A DNA stretch of 64,000 nucleotides from an uncultured Bacilli bacterium (GCA_934130375.1 CAKOXW010000002.1:186001-250000); one strand, 5' to 3'; shown: positions 28,170-36,578, counted from the first letter of the stretch. Numbers and translations: made by a program. The notes: a model not told the origin generated them from the letters alone.

Positions 28170-28790
28170 TTAGTCAATATTTTTTTCCATTTCATTTAAT
28201 ATTTTCTTTAATTTAACTCTAATTCTTTGCAAAGCACTATCAATAGACTTATAACTTTTATTTAAAAGTCTTGCAATTTCTCTATAATCAAGACCATTTA
28301 ATTTAAGTTCAAACACTTCTTTTTCAAGTTTACTTAAATCTTTTGTCATTAAATCATAAATAGAATTTTTTTCTTCCTCTTTTTCCATCATCATAAGTGG
28401 ATCAATATCTGATTTTAGGGAATAATCAAGCATTGTTCTTCCTTTTTCATCCTCAGCATCAATCGAACACGAATCATTTAAAAATGTGTGTTTCTTTCTA
28501 CTGTGATAATTTACAACTGATAAGATTTGTCTTTCAATACACATATTCGCAAAAGAAGAAAACTTCATATCTTTATTATCTCTATAACTATTAATTGCTT
28601 CCTCTAAACCAAGAAGTCCTTCTTGCATTAAATCACATGTATCAAGGCCAATTCTTTTAGCAAGAGCTCTATACTTAGCAACTTTTATCTTTATTATTTT
28701 ATAATACTTTTCATGTAGTATTCTATTTGCTTCCTCATTAAAGTCATAAATTAAATAAATTAATTCATTATCATTATAATCATCATACAT
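28170..28790 (-). CDS. sigH: Sigma-70 family factor, SigH-like
   Basis: The product has 206 residues, with region 2 (DLMQEGLLGLEEAINSYRDNKDMKFSSFANMCIERQILSVV, about 55-95) and region 4 with its HTH (LSKLEKEVFELKLNGLDYREIARLLNKSYKSIDSALQRIR, about 150-190). The location between rlmB and secE is that of sigH in Bacillus. SigH there starts sporulation and post-exponential genes, so the same role is inferred from synteny together with the nearby spore genes. It follows rlmB by 2 nt. Confidence 0.88.
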   Translation of the reverse strand: MYDDYNDNELIYLIYDFNEEANRILHEKYYKIIKIKVAKYRALAKRIGLDTCDLMQEGLLGLEEAINSYRDNKDMKFSSFANMCIERQILSVVNYHSRKKHTFLNDSCSIDAEDEKGRTMLDYSLKSDIDPLMMMEKEEEKNSIYDLMTKDLSKLEKEVFELKLNGLDYREIARLLNKSYKSIDSALQRIRVKLKKILNEMEKNID

Positions 28791-28792
28791 AA

Positions 28793-29491
28793 CTAATTCC
28801 TTTTTTCAAGTACTTTATATATTAAAATACCTGCTGCGACTGAAGCATTTAAACTATTAACACTACCCTTCATTGGAATATTTACAACATAATCACATTT
28901 TTCTCTTACTAATCTACTAATTCCAAAACCTTCACTACCTATTATTAACGCAATAGGTATATTATAGTCAACTTCTGTATAAGGAACACTATTATCCATA
29001 TCGGTTCCAATTATCCAAATACCATTTTCTTTTAATTCATCTATTGTTCTATTTAAATTAGTAACTTTACAAATTTTCATATTATTTAAAGCACCAGCAC
29101 TAGTTTTCATAACAGTTGCATTAACATCAACACTTCTATCTTTCGGAATAATAATTCCTGTTACACCTGCTGCTTCACACGTTCTTATAATCGCACCAAA
29201 ATTATGTGGATCTTCAAGATGGTCAAGTATTACAATAAAAGGTTTTTTGCAATCAATAATTGAAGATAAACTACAATATTCAAAATCAGGTACAGATAAA
29301 ATTATACCTTGATTATTATTCTTATCCATTTTCATTATTTCGTTTCTAGTAAGATATTCAATATTAATATGTTTCTTCTCTAATAATGAAATTATTTCTT
29401 TATCATTAAACTCTTTACTTAAATATGCTTTTTTTACTGTTTTATTACTTCTTAAAGTTTCTTTTGCAACATTTTTCCCATATACAAACAT
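28793..29491 (-). CDS. rlmB: 23S rRNA (Gm2251) 2'-O-methyltransferase, TrmH/SpoU family
   Basis: The 232-residue protein has an N-terminal substrate-binding domain (VYGKNVAKETLRSNKTVKKAYL) and a trefoil-knot SPOUT domain with LDHLEDPHNFGAIIRTCEAAGV, IIGSEGFGISRLVREKCD and the motif-3 segment IPMKGSVNSLNASVAAGILIY. Location after mrnC matches Bacillus yacO. The yacP gene usually found next to it is missing. Confidence 0.92.
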   Translation of the reverse strand: MFVYGKNVAKETLRSNKTVKKAYLSKEFNDKEIISLLEKKHINIEYLTRNEIMKMDKNNNQGIILSVPDFEYCSLSSIIDCKKPFIVILDHLEDPHNFGAIIRTCEAAGVTGIIIPKDRSVDVNATVMKTSAGALNNMKICKVTNLNRTIDELKENGIWIIGTDMDNSVPYTEVDYNIPIALIIGSEGFGISRLVREKCDYVVNIPMKGSVNSLNASVAAGILIYKVLEKRN

Positions 29492-29493
29492 AT

Positions 29494-29868
29494 TTATACC
29501 TCCATTATAATATTTATCAACTCTTTTATTCTTTCGAACTTATTATTTAAATATAAATACCCAAATAAAGCCTCTAAACCAGTAGCCATCTTATAAGTTA
29601 CTATATCAGTACTACTAGGATGAGAATTAACCTTAGTATTCCTAGCCCTTTTATATATATCAATTTCATCTTCAGTTAATACATTAGCATCAAGTAATAC
29701 ATTAATATAATTAGCTTGACTCTTTGCACTTACATACTTTATACTTTCTTTTTGCAACTCATTAACTTTATTTATTTTGCTATTTACCAACCTTGTTCTT
29801 ATTTCAAGTTCATATATCGCATCCCCTATATATGCGAGTACTAGTGGATTAATTAAGTTTGTATTCAT
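29494..29868 (-). CDS. mrnC: Mini-ribonuclease III
   Basis: Mini-III cleaves double-stranded RNA in 23S rRNA maturation. It is the RNase III catalytic domain without the dsRNA-binding domain, consistent with 124 residues. The signature NPLVLAYIGDAIYELEIRTRLV carries the catalytic acidic residues. The start is placed at MNTNLINP with GAAGGG upstream. An upstream TTG frame is rejected. A TATAAT box stands about 26 nt before the start. Confidence 0.92.
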   Translation of the reverse strand: MNTNLINPLVLAYIGDAIYELEIRTRLVNSKINKVNELQKESIKYVSAKSQANYINVLLDANVLTEDEIDIYKRARNTKVNSHPSSTDIVTYKMATGLEALFGYLYLNNKFERIKELINIIMEV

Positions 29869-29900
29869 AAAATCTTTCCCTTCTTCTATATTATAGCACA

Positions 29901-29930
29901 AAAAAAATAAAGATAAATTATTTTATCCTT
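29901..29930 (-). terminator. Terminator of divIC
   Basis: A 9-bp stem AAGGATAAA/TTTATCTTT (one G-T pair) encloses the divIC stop codon and runs into a T-rich tract. Confidence 0.7.
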
Positions 29931-30199
29931 ATATTAAATTCACCATCTTTAGAATATAAAAATTGTTCACGAGCATATCTAGCAACATAATCCGGGTCTT
30001 TTAATTTTTCAACTTCCATATTTAAATATTCCTCTTCTTCTTTTAACTTACTTAATTCCTGGGTATAAAACTCTTTTTCCTTATGTTTCAAAATTAACTG
30101 ATTCCACACTGAAAACAAATTAACTAATAAAAGAGTTATAAGACCAATTGTACATATAGATATCAAAAGAATTCTCTTCTTCTTATTAAATTTTTTCAT
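29918..30199 (-). CDS. divIC: Septum formation initiator DivIC (FtsB family)
   Basis: The 93-residue bitopic membrane protein has a basic cytoplasmic start (MKKFNKKKR), one TM helix at about 10-29 and a coiled coil (LKHKEKEFYTQELSKLKEEEEYLNMEVEKL). The FtsB-type end is DPDYVARYAREQFLYSKDGE. It links FtsL/DivIB to septal wall synthesis. The order yabP-yabQ-divIC is as in Bacillus. Confidence 0.93.
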   Translation of the reverse strand: MKKFNKKKRILLISICTIGLITLLLVNLFSVWNQLILKHKEKEFYTQELSKLKEEEEYLNMEVEKLKDPDYVARYAREQFLYSKDGEFNIRIK

Positions 30200-30230
30200 A
30201 TGCTCACCTTACGCGAATTATAACACTAAT

Positions 30231-30530
30231 TTACTTATTTTTCAATGACTTTATTTTGTCAAAAATTCTGTTTGTCACTTTATTAACACTTAAAAAACCT
30301 AAAAAGAGTGCGATAATGAAATAATAATGCAATATTCCATCATTTATATGTCTTAAAATTATAAAATACAAAAGAACATTATCAAAAACAAATATAAAAT
30401 TAAATAAGTATTTTTTTACCTTTTTTGTATTATAAATATATTTTGAATTTAAATTTAATAGAATTGAAAAAAAGATACCATACAAATATGATATGAATAC
30501 TGATATAATTTGTATCCTTAGGGGTATCAT
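30231..30530 (-). CDS. yabQ: Spore cortex protein YabQ-like membrane protein
   Basis: The 99-residue product has about three TM helices. It shares with Bacillus YabQ the pattern of a basic loop, FVFDNVLLYFIILRHINDGILHYYFIIALFLGF. It overlaps yabP by 4 nt (ATGA) and precedes divIC, the canonical order. In B. subtilis YabQ is mother-cell made and needed for cortex formation. The assignment relies on both the sequence pattern and synteny. Confidence 0.82.
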   Translation of the reverse strand: MIPLRIQIISVFISYLYGIFFSILLNLNSKYIYNTKKVKKYLFNFIFVFDNVLLYFIILRHINDGILHYYFIIALFLGFLSVNKVTNRIFDKIKSLKNK

Positions 30531-30802
30531 TTAAACAACCTACTTATTACACTTTCTTCTTTTCCTTTTTTATGTTTTACATTTTCAAGATAAATCATAC
30601 TATCAATTTTACCTTTAATACTTACATTACCATCTAGAGTATCTAACTTAATCATTTCTAGGTTTTCGCCTTTAATATTAATAAAACCAAGAGAACTCTC
30701 TATTAAAAATTCTGTTTTATCAAAGTTTTCCACTTTAATTACACCTGTAATATTTATTACATTTCTATCTAGTATAGATACTGAATGAGTATGTGTATTC
30801 AT
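30527..30802 (-). CDS. yabP: Sporulation protein YabP
   Basis: This is a YabP/YqfC-family protein of 91 residues from MNTHTHSVSILDRNVINITGV. The conserved run is VENFDKTEFLIESSLGFINIKGENLEMIKLDTLDGNVSIKG, ending in SRLFK as in Bacillus. The start is set by GGTGAT just upstream. A mother-cell-type -10 (CATACTAT) lies immediately before the SD. It is co-transcribed with yabQ. Confidence 0.9.
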   Translation of the reverse strand: MNTHTHSVSILDRNVINITGVIKVENFDKTEFLIESSLGFINIKGENLEMIKLDTLDGNVSIKGKIDSMIYLENVKHKKGKEESVISRLFK

Positions 30803-30817
30803 TTTTATCACCATTAA

Positions 30818-30825
30818 ATAGTATG
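30818..30825 (-). promoter_or_regulatory. Candidate sporulation -10 of yabP
   Basis: CATACTAT resembles the -10 of SigE/SigK promoters (CATACAMT, CATANNNTA). It is followed after 3 nt by ATGGTGAT, the same arrangement as at yabG. The -35 is unclear because the spoVG terminator occupies that place. Confidence 0.45.
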
Positions 30826-30833
30826 TTTGAAAA

Positions 30834-30857
30834 TAAAAAAAATACCTATTTGGTATC
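30834..30857 (-). terminator. Terminator of spoVG
   Basis: A 5-6 bp stem (GATACC/GGTATT) at the spoVG stop is followed by eight Ts on the minus strand. Confidence 0.7.
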
Positions 30858-31115
30858 ATTTACCTCTAAAGTATTTTCATATTCATCAAATATTGCCTTT
30901 TCAAACATTTCTCTTGTTTCAGCATTTAATGGATGCGCAATATCTCTATCTTCTCCACTTTTATCTTTACGACTTGGCATTGCTAATTTCAACTTGTCTT
31001 CTGTTTCATATATACGAATTCCCTTAATTTTGAAACAATCATCTAAAACAACTGTTGCAATACCTCTTAACTTTCCATCTGTAAACTTTGTTACATGTAC
31101 TGATGTTATCTTCAA
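30846..31115 (-). CDS. spoVG: SpoVG RNA/DNA-binding regulator
   Basis: The 89-residue product is typical SpoVG: KITSVHVTKFTDGKLRGIATVVLDDCFKIKGIRI, then the hallmark LAMPSRKDKSGEDRDIAHPLNAETREM. It starts at a TTG (31113-31115) with AAGGAG 9 nt upstream. An earlier in-frame TTG overlaps the SD. SpoVG is widespread in Firmicutes, including non-sporulators, as a regulator of septation and virulence genes. It has its own promoter and terminator. Confidence 0.95.
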   Translation of the reverse strand: MKITSVHVTKFTDGKLRGIATVVLDDCFKIKGIRIYETEDKLKLAMPSRKDKSGEDRDIAHPLNAETREMFEKAIFDEYENTLEVNDTK

Positions 31116-31138
31116 GTAAATCAACTCCTTCTATTTAA

Positions 31139-31167
31139 ATAATATATTTTTATTAGATAAAAGTCAA
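31139..31167 (-). promoter_or_regulatory. spoVG promoter
   Basis: TTGACT (31162-31167) and TATTAT (31139-31144) are 17 bp apart. The -35 overlaps the end of veg. This is a vegetative-type promoter rather than the SigH promoter of B. subtilis spoVG. Confidence 0.75.
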
Positions 31168-31379
31168 TATTTTTTATAAATTTCTACATTACCAATAAGT
31201 ATATCACTATAATTAAAACTTCTTAATAAATCACTTTCTGTTTTTAATATAAAAAGCCTATCATAATATTCAATAATTCTACCAGTTACAATCTCACTTT
31301 TGTTTCTTAAATTATTTACTTTTAAATCTATTTTCTTATTTTTTAATTCAAGCAATTCCTTCTTTATTTTATCTATCAT
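31164..31379 (-). CDS. veg: Veg family protein
   Basis: The 71-residue small protein has the Veg pattern IKKELLELKNKKIDLKVNNLRNKSEIVTGRIIEYYDRLFIL. It follows yabG by 1 nt, as in Bacillus. Veg is reported to stimulate biofilm matrix genes and influence spore outgrowth in B. subtilis. Its biochemical role remains open. Confidence 0.88.
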   Translation of the reverse strand: MIDKIKKELLELKNKKIDLKVNNLRNKSEIVTGRIIEYYDRLFILKTESDLLRSFNYSDILIGNVEIYKKY

Positions 31380-31380
31380 G

Positions 31381-32151
31381 TTACACCCTTGGATAACCTA
31401 CATACATAGTACCACCAGTAGTTATTCCTCCCATGCCTGATTCTTTATACTTAGTTTTTTCAATAACATCTATAATATCAACATCTTTATTAATTTCAGT
31501 TAAACTTACCTTAAGTGCAACTATAGCAGGGTCAAGAGCGTGAATATTTATTCTTTTAGGACTAGATGCGAAATTAGCACCATTTTTTATTAAAGCCTCA
31601 TAATAAGAACCGCATGCTCCAGCAATTATAACTAACTTATCATGAGAACGTTCATATTTTCTTGCTTCGATTACAGTATCAATAAAATTAGAAGAATTTA
31701 AATACGCATTTAAATCGTCTCTTTTGCCTCTTTTCTTATAATATGCATCATGACCTGTAATAACTAAAATATCCGGTTTAATCGCCTCTAAATGCTTTCT
31801 AATCTCATATTTCATGTTTTCTTCTTTAATACATACACCGAACGCTAAAACATTATATTTTTCATATAACTTAAGACACCTATCAAGATAATCACAATCG
31901 CCATCAATGTGAAGTATCTTACCAGGCAAATAAAAAAAATCATCCCTATCAAATCTTTTAGTGACTTCATCATTTAAATCAAAACTATCATTATAATTTG
32001 AACATAACACCAAATCATCCAAAGGACTATCCGCTATTAATCTCATATCAATACCCTTTAAAATATAATTATTAGATACAATATCAACAATTTTAAAAAC
32101 AGTATCGTTATTATAAGATTTTCTTGTAACATAATCATTAACTTTAAACAT
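31381..32151 (-). CDS. yabG: Sporulation-specific protease YabG
   Basis: YabG trims spore coat proteins late in coat maturation. The 256-residue product starts at MFKVNDYVTRKSYNNDTVF, chosen because GGTGAT lies 5 nt upstream. Landmark segments are PGKILHIDGDCDYLDRCLKLYEKY, PDILVITGHDAYY, IIAGACGSYYEALIKNGANFASSPKRINIHALDPA and the GGITTGGTMYVGYP end. It sits between rsmA and veg exactly as in Bacillus. This is the strongest single marker for sporulation in the window. Confidence 0.94.
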   Translation of the reverse strand: MFKVNDYVTRKSYNNDTVFKIVDIVSNNYILKGIDMRLIADSPLDDLVLCSNYNDSFDLNDEVTKRFDRDDFFYLPGKILHIDGDCDYLDRCLKLYEKYNVLAFGVCIKEENMKYEIRKHLEAIKPDILVITGHDAYYKKRGKRDDLNAYLNSSNFIDTVIEARKYERSHDKLVIIAGACGSYYEALIKNGANFASSPKRINIHALDPAIVALKVSLTEINKDVDIIDVIEKTKYKESGMGGITTGGTMYVGYPRV

Positions 32152-32166
32152 TCGCATCACCATTAA

Positions 32167-32174
32167 AGAATATG
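32167..32174 (-). promoter_or_regulatory. Candidate sporulation -10 of yabG
   Basis: CATATTCT is followed after 3 nt by ATGGTGAT, paralleling yabP. It lies between the rsmA terminator and the yabG start. The transcript would start almost at the SD. Confidence 0.4.
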
Positions 32175-32183
32175 TACAAAAAT

Positions 32184-32208
32184 TAAAAAAATGACAAAAA
32201 GTCATTTT
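32184..32208 (-). terminator. Terminator of rsmA
   Basis: An 8-bp stem AAAATGAC/GTCATTTT with a 5-nt loop at the rsmA stop is followed by Ts on the minus strand. Confidence 0.8.
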
Positions 32209-33004
32209 ACAAACAATTAGATATTTCTACAAACATTTCTATAGGAAGTGCTTCAGCCCTAACATCTTCACTATAACCATTTTTTATTAAAATTTCTTTT
32301 ATCTTATCAAAATCATAGTTTTTTAAATTATTTTTTAATGTTTTTCTTTTTTGAGAAAAAGAATCTCTAACTAATTTAAAAAATAACTCCTCATTATTAA
32401 CATTATATTTTGTATTCTTCTTAGATAGTGATAAAACAATGCTATCAACATTTGGTTTTGGAACAAATACATTTTTACTAACTACAAACATTTTTTTAAC
32501 ATCATAATAATAGCTAACAAATATAGATAAAGAATTATAATCTTTAGAACAAGGTTTACTAGAAAGTCTATCTCCAACCTCTTTTTGTACCATTATTACA
32601 ATCTTATCAACAGGAACACCACATTCAATAATCCTTGTTAATATTGGTGTAGTAATATAATATGGCAAATTTGCAACAACATATAATTTATCATATTCAT
32701 ATTTACTTAAATCTTCTTTAATATTTCTTTTTAAAAAATCTCCATAAATAATATCAGCATCTATTGTATCTAAAATTGGTTTTAATGTCTCATCTATTTC
32801 ATACGCAACAACCCTCTTAGCAACTTTTACTAATTTTTTAGTAAGAGCCCCAGCACCAGGTCCTATTTCTACTACTAAAGTATTTTTATCAATTTCGGCA
32901 CATTTTACTATATTAGTTAATACATTTTCATCAGTAAGAAAATTTTGCCCAAATTTCTTTTTAAATTTAAAATCATAATTTTTTATAAATTCTTTTTGAT
33001 CCAT
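32207..33004 (-). CDS. rsmA: 16S rRNA m6,2A1518/A1519 dimethyltransferase (KsgA)
   Basis: RsmA dimethylates two adjacent adenines in the 3' hairpin of 16S rRNA, a late 30S checkpoint. The 265 residues have KKFGQNFLTDENVL, SAM motif I VEIGPGAGALTKKL near 46, the catalytic NLPYYITTP near 112, and a C-terminal domain with FVPKPNVDSIVL. GGAGG precedes the ATG. Confidence 0.96.
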   Translation of the reverse strand: MDQKEFIKNYDFKFKKKFGQNFLTDENVLTNIVKCAEIDKNTLVVEIGPGAGALTKKLVKVAKRVVAYEIDETLKPILDTIDADIIYGDFLKRNIKEDLSKYEYDKLYVVANLPYYITTPILTRIIECGVPVDKIVIMVQKEVGDRLSSKPCSKDYNSLSIFVSYYYDVKKMFVVSKNVFVPKPNVDSIVLSLSKKNTKYNVNNEELFFKLVRDSFSQKRKTLKNNLKNYDFDKIKEILIKNGYSEDVRAEALPIEMFVEISNCL

Positions 33005-33033
33005 AAAACCTCCAAAAAAACTCCATAAGGAGT

Positions 33034-33630
33034 TTAATAACCATATCTTAATACTTCAAATTTAACATTTCTTTGTCTACCAAAATCATAAACTGCTTGA
33101 GATTTTTCTGTTGCAAATAATAAATCTATTAAAATACTACCTTCATTCCAAGCATTTATCATGGCTCCTCCAGTATCTAAAACAATACCAGATATACTTC
33201 CATTTATTCTATCACCAGTAATTCTTATTACTGTACCAAATGGAAACTTTGACCTTGCTGCAGCAAGAATTCTTAATTCACCAAAATCCTCATCAAGATA
33301 TGTTGTGGTTATTGTTTCAAATCCAGCACTAGTTCTATTAGCAACCCTATAACCTGATGCGGTTATACCCATACAACCAACACAATCAGGCCCATATGCA
33401 GTTACTGTACCTGTATATGTATCAATAGCCTCTTTATCACTTAAATCGTTTAAGTAGGCAATTTCTTCTTCATCAGAAGTAACATAAGGAACAATATTGT
33501 ACATAGAATTCATACTTAAAATCGAACTCATATCTTCTAATTCAGGAGTTACAAAAAAACATAAAAAAGAACATACTAGTATTAAAAAGCATACAATTAA
33601 TTTTAAAAACTTAGTCGTTTTTTCTATCAA
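33034..33630 (-). CDS. Secreted or anchored 3D-domain protein (YabE/YocH type)
   Basis: The 198-residue product has an N-terminal TM or signal helix (about 8-28, FLKLIVCFLILVCSFLCFF), a linker and a C-terminal 3D domain. The domain reads GTVTAYGPDCVGCMGITASGYR, then AAARSKFPFGTVIRI, GIVLDTGGAM and IDLLFATEKSQAVYDFG. The 3D domain belongs to the MltA-like double-psi barrel fold and is linked to wall hydrolysis. It occupies the yabE place next to rsmA, but lacks the G5 and DUF348 repeats. The start is placed at TTG 33630, as AGGTGA is 7 nt upstream. The ATG six codons earlier overlaps that SD. Confidence 0.85.
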   Translation of the reverse strand: MIEKTTKFLKLIVCFLILVCSFLCFFVTPELEDMSSILSMNSMYNIVPYVTSDEEEIAYLNDLSDKEAIDTYTGTVTAYGPDCVGCMGITASGYRVANRTSAGFETITTTYLDEDFGELRILAAARSKFPFGTVIRITGDRINGSISGIVLDTGGAMINAWNEGSILIDLLFATEKSQAVYDFGRQRNVKFEVLRYGY

Positions 33631-33654
33631 TTTTCTTTCACCTCTCATGTAAAT

Positions 33655-33683
33655 ATAGTAACATACTATAAAATATATGTCAA
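33655..33683 (-). promoter_or_regulatory. Promoter of the 3D-domain gene
   Basis: TTGACA (33678-33683) and TACTAT (33655-33660) are 17 bp apart and lie just upstream of the start. Confidence 0.75.
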
Positions 33684-33723
33684 ATAATGTTAAGAAAAGC
33701 AGTAATTTCTTGCTTCATAATTT

Positions 33724-34458
33724 TTACCTAATATTAAACACTTCTTTAGCATTTTTACTTGTTATTTTAATTACATCTTCATAAGGTAAATTATATAAAT
33801 TGCTTAAAAACTTTGCAATATATTTTAAATTGAGAGGGCTATTAGTTTTTCCTCTATTTGGCTCAGGAGTTAAATAAGGTGAATCCGTTTCTAAAACTAT
33901 ATTAGAAATGTCAATTTTTTCAATTACTTCCTTTAATTTACAATTTTTAAATGTGATAACCCCACCAATTCCTAATTTAAAACCAAGTTTAATAAATTTT
34001 GTAGCCATCTCATAACTTCCAGAAAAAGCATGAATAACACCTTTTACTTTATACTTACTTATTATATTATATGCATCTTCCATCGCATCTCTAATATGCA
34101 CAATTACTGGTTTATTATATTCGGCAGCAACAGATAATTGCATCTCTAATAACTTCTTTTGCTCATCCTTATTATCTTCTCTATAATGGTAATCAAGACC
34201 AATTTCACCAATCGCAATTATATTATCAATATTATTTATAAGTTCTTCTTTAGAATACCCTAAATCTATATCCTCAGGATGAAAACCGCATGCTGCATAT
34301 ATATTTTCATGCTTCTTAGATAACATAATGACTTCTTCATTAGTTTTACTTTCACAACCATTACATATTGCAGAAATGTTTTCATTTTTCATAGTACTTA
34401 TTAAATCATCCAAATCTTCATAATATTCCTTAAATAAATGACAATGTGTATCTATCAT
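33724..34458 (-). CDS. tatD: TatD-family metal-dependent DNase
   Basis: The 244-residue TIM-barrel amidohydrolase-like nuclease has metal ligands in MIDTHCHL, GEIGLDYHY, VIVHIRDA, VIHAFSGS and LETDSPYLTPEP. The start is set at MIDTHCH with GGAGG upstream. TatD enzymes are 3'-5' exonucleases implicated in DNA repair or fragment turnover. It is in the Bacillus order metS-yabD(tatD)-yabE-rsmA. Confidence 0.93.
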   Translation of the reverse strand: MIDTHCHLFKEYYEDLDDLISTMKNENISAICNGCESKTNEEVIMLSKKHENIYAACGFHPEDIDLGYSKEELINNIDNIIAIGEIGLDYHYREDNKDEQKKLLEMQLSVAAEYNKPVIVHIRDAMEDAYNIISKYKVKGVIHAFSGSYEMATKFIKLGFKLGIGGVITFKNCKLKEVIEKIDISNIVLETDSPYLTPEPNRGKTNSPLNLKYIAKFLSNLYNLPYEDVIKITSKNAKEVFNIR

Positions 34459-34471
34459 ATTACATCCTCCT

Positions 34472-34504
34472 AAAATAAAATTATACTTTTTCAAGTATAA
34501 TTTT
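34472..34504 (-). terminator. Terminator between the 56-residue ORF and tatD
   Basis: A perfect 12-bp stem AAAATTATACTT/AAGTATAATTTT with a 4-nt loop overlaps the stop of the small ORF. Confidence 0.75.
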
Positions 34505-34673
34505 ATAGTTCCCTTATATCTTTTAAATATATTGCAAAACATATTACTACTACTGCTAAATATGATAAGTCTAAATAAGTAAATCTATTTATCATAGATA
34601 AAACGCAATAGACAATTAAAGTTGCAAAACCACCTATTGTCCATCTTATAGACTCTCTAACGTAGTTATTCAT
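34503..34673 (-). CDS. Small membrane protein, 56 residues, unknown
   Basis: An ATG with AAAGGAG 6 nt upstream opens a 56-codon frame. It encodes MNNYVRESIRWTIGGF, a first hydrophobic stretch (about 13-28), a short polar turn and a second (about 34-50), and ends KDIRE-Leu. A terminator overlaps its stop and a TATAAT box lies about 35 nt upstream, so it looks like a real small gene. I recognise no family. Confidence 0.6.
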   Translation of the reverse strand: MNNYVRESIRWTIGGFATLIVYCVLSMINRFTYLDLSYLAVVVICFAIYLKDIREL

Positions 34674-34764
34674 AAATTCTCCTTTACATATATTTTATAC
34701 AACAATTATAGTATAACATTATATTATCACGCAAAGAAGAAATGTTTTGTTATTATTTGTCGAT

Positions 34765-35034
34765 TTACAAAACTTGACTAAATAGACCAATTACACTTTG
34801 GATAGGCATAAATACAAACTCTACTACTTCATTGCCCTCAGTAATTAAAATACTTAAAAGCCAGTTATGAAGAAGAGGGCCAAGAAAATACCACGCTGCT
34901 AATGTAAAAATAAAATTTGTAAAAGAAGTAGATATACCTATTATTCTAAGTAAAAATCTAATAAATCCATACAATATAGAAATTGCAAGTAATGCAATAA
35001 GTATAGGTAAAATCATATTTTTTAAAATAATCAT
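34765..35034 (-). CDS. Small hydrophobic protein, 89 residues, unknown
   Basis: The protein has three hydrophobic stretches (about 7-30, 36-52 and 73-88) and the sequence LAAWYFLGPLLHNWLLS. It starts directly at the metG stop with GGAGG within the end of metG, so it is co-translated with methionyl-tRNA synthetase. A link to methionine supply would be speculation. No family was recognised. Confidence 0.6.
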   Translation of the reverse strand: MIILKNMILPILIALLAISILYGFIRFLLRIIGISTSFTNFIFTLAAWYFLGPLLHNWLLSILITEGNEVVEFVFMPIQSVIGLFSQVL

Positions 35035-35035
35035 A

Positions 35036-36568
35036 CTATTCCTCCTTTTTATCTATTCTTAAAAATATTGGTTCTGGTTTATTCAATTGATTATTAATTT
35101 CAATTTGGCCAAACTTTTTACAACTATCATAACTAGTTACTTTTGTGTTTAATTGATACAATATCTTATCTACAGAAGTTGGCATAAATGGACTTAGTAA
35201 TATTGCACATATTCTAATTGATTCAAGTAAATTGTATAAAACTGTTGCTAATCTATCTTTCTTTGTTTCATCCTTTGCTAAAATCCAAGGAGTTGTATCA
35301 TCAATATATTTATTACATTTTCTTAAAACATCAAATATTGCGTCTATTGCTTCGCTTATATGTAGTTCCTCCATCTTTTCATCTACTATTTTATATAAAT
35401 TTGATACTGAATTAATTAAATCAATATCCATTTCTTCTTTGCAAGTAGGCTCTAAAACAATACCATCAAAATATTTATATGACATACTTATGGTTCTATT
35501 TACTAGATTACCTAAAATATTTGCTAAATCTGCATTAGTTCTTGATATTAAAGCACTCTCTGAGAATGTGCCATCATTACCAAATGGAACTTCTCTTAAT
35601 GCAAAATATCTAATGGCATCAACACCATATAAATCAATATATTCCCTAGGGTCTTTGTAATTACCAAGTGATTTAGATATTTTACCACCATCAATTATTA
35701 ACCAACCATGTCCAAATACTTTCTTAGGAAGTGGTAAATCAAGCGCCATTAAAAGTGCTGGCCAAATTATTGTATGAAATCTTACTATTTCTTTTCCAAC
35801 TAAATGTAAATCCGCAGGCCAATACTTTTTAAATAAACTATCATCATCGCTCATATAACCTAATGCAGTAATGTAATTTGTTAAAGCATCAATCCATACA
35901 TACACTACATGCTTAGCATCAAATGTAACCGGTATTCCCCAATTAAAAGTTGTCCTTGAAACACATAAATCCTCTAATCCAGGTTTAATGAAATTATTTA
36001 ACATCTCATTTTTCCTAGACTCTGGTTGAATAAATTCAGGATGTTCCTCATACAACTTAATCAATTTGTCTTGATATTTTGATAGTTTAAAGAAATAGCT
36101 TTCTTCCTTAACAATATGAACATCTCTTCCACAATCTGGGCATTTACCATCAACAAGTTGAGTTTCAGTCCAGAACGATTCACAAGGTGTACAGTAAAGG
36201 CCTTCATACTCTCCTTTATAAATATCTCCTTGCTCATAAAGTTTATTAAATAGCTTTTGTACAGCCTTCTCATGATATTCATCAGTAGTTCTAATAAACT
36301 TATCATAACTGATACCTAAACTTTTCCATAAATCTTTTGCATTATCTACTATCTTATCAACATATTCCTTTGGTGTTACACCATTTTCTTTTGCCTTTTT
36401 TTCTATTTTTTCACCATGTTCATCTGTACCAGTTAAAAAGAAAACATCATACCCTGCTAATCTTTTATACCTTGCAATAGAATCGGCAATTATAGTTGTA
36501 TAACAATGTCCAATATGAAAGTTTGCACTTGGATAGTATATTGGTGTTGTAATATAAAACTTTTCCAT
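35036..36568 (-). CDS. metG: Methionyl-tRNA synthetase
   Basis: This class I synthetase has 510 residues. The HIGH signature is HIGH in SANFHIGHCYTT, the KMSKS-equivalent is KISKS in GGKISKSLGNYKDP, and the zinc knuckle is CTPCESFW...CPDCGRD (about 127-150). The C-terminal tRNA-binding domain (about 150 residues, CsaA-like) found in many homologues is absent. A Met-specific T-box leader precedes the gene. Confidence 0.96.
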   Translation of the reverse strand: MEKFYITTPIYYPSANFHIGHCYTTIIADSIARYKRLAGYDVFFLTGTDEHGEKIEKKAKENGVTPKEYVDKIVDNAKDLWKSLGISYDKFIRTTDEYHEKAVQKLFNKLYEQGDIYKGEYEGLYCTPCESFWTETQLVDGKCPDCGRDVHIVKEESYFFKLSKYQDKLIKLYEEHPEFIQPESRKNEMLNNFIKPGLEDLCVSRTTFNWGIPVTFDAKHVVYVWIDALTNYITALGYMSDDDSLFKKYWPADLHLVGKEIVRFHTIIWPALLMALDLPLPKKVFGHGWLIIDGGKISKSLGNYKDPREYIDLYGVDAIRYFALREVPFGNDGTFSESALISRTNADLANILGNLVNRTISMSYKYFDGIVLEPTCKEEMDIDLINSVSNLYKIVDEKMEELHISEAIDAIFDVLRKCNKYIDDTTPWILAKDETKKDRLATVLYNLLESIRICAILLSPFMPTSVDKILYQLNTKVTSYDSCKKFGQIEINNQLNKPEPIFLRIDKKEE

Positions 36569-36578
36569 AAAATCCTCC

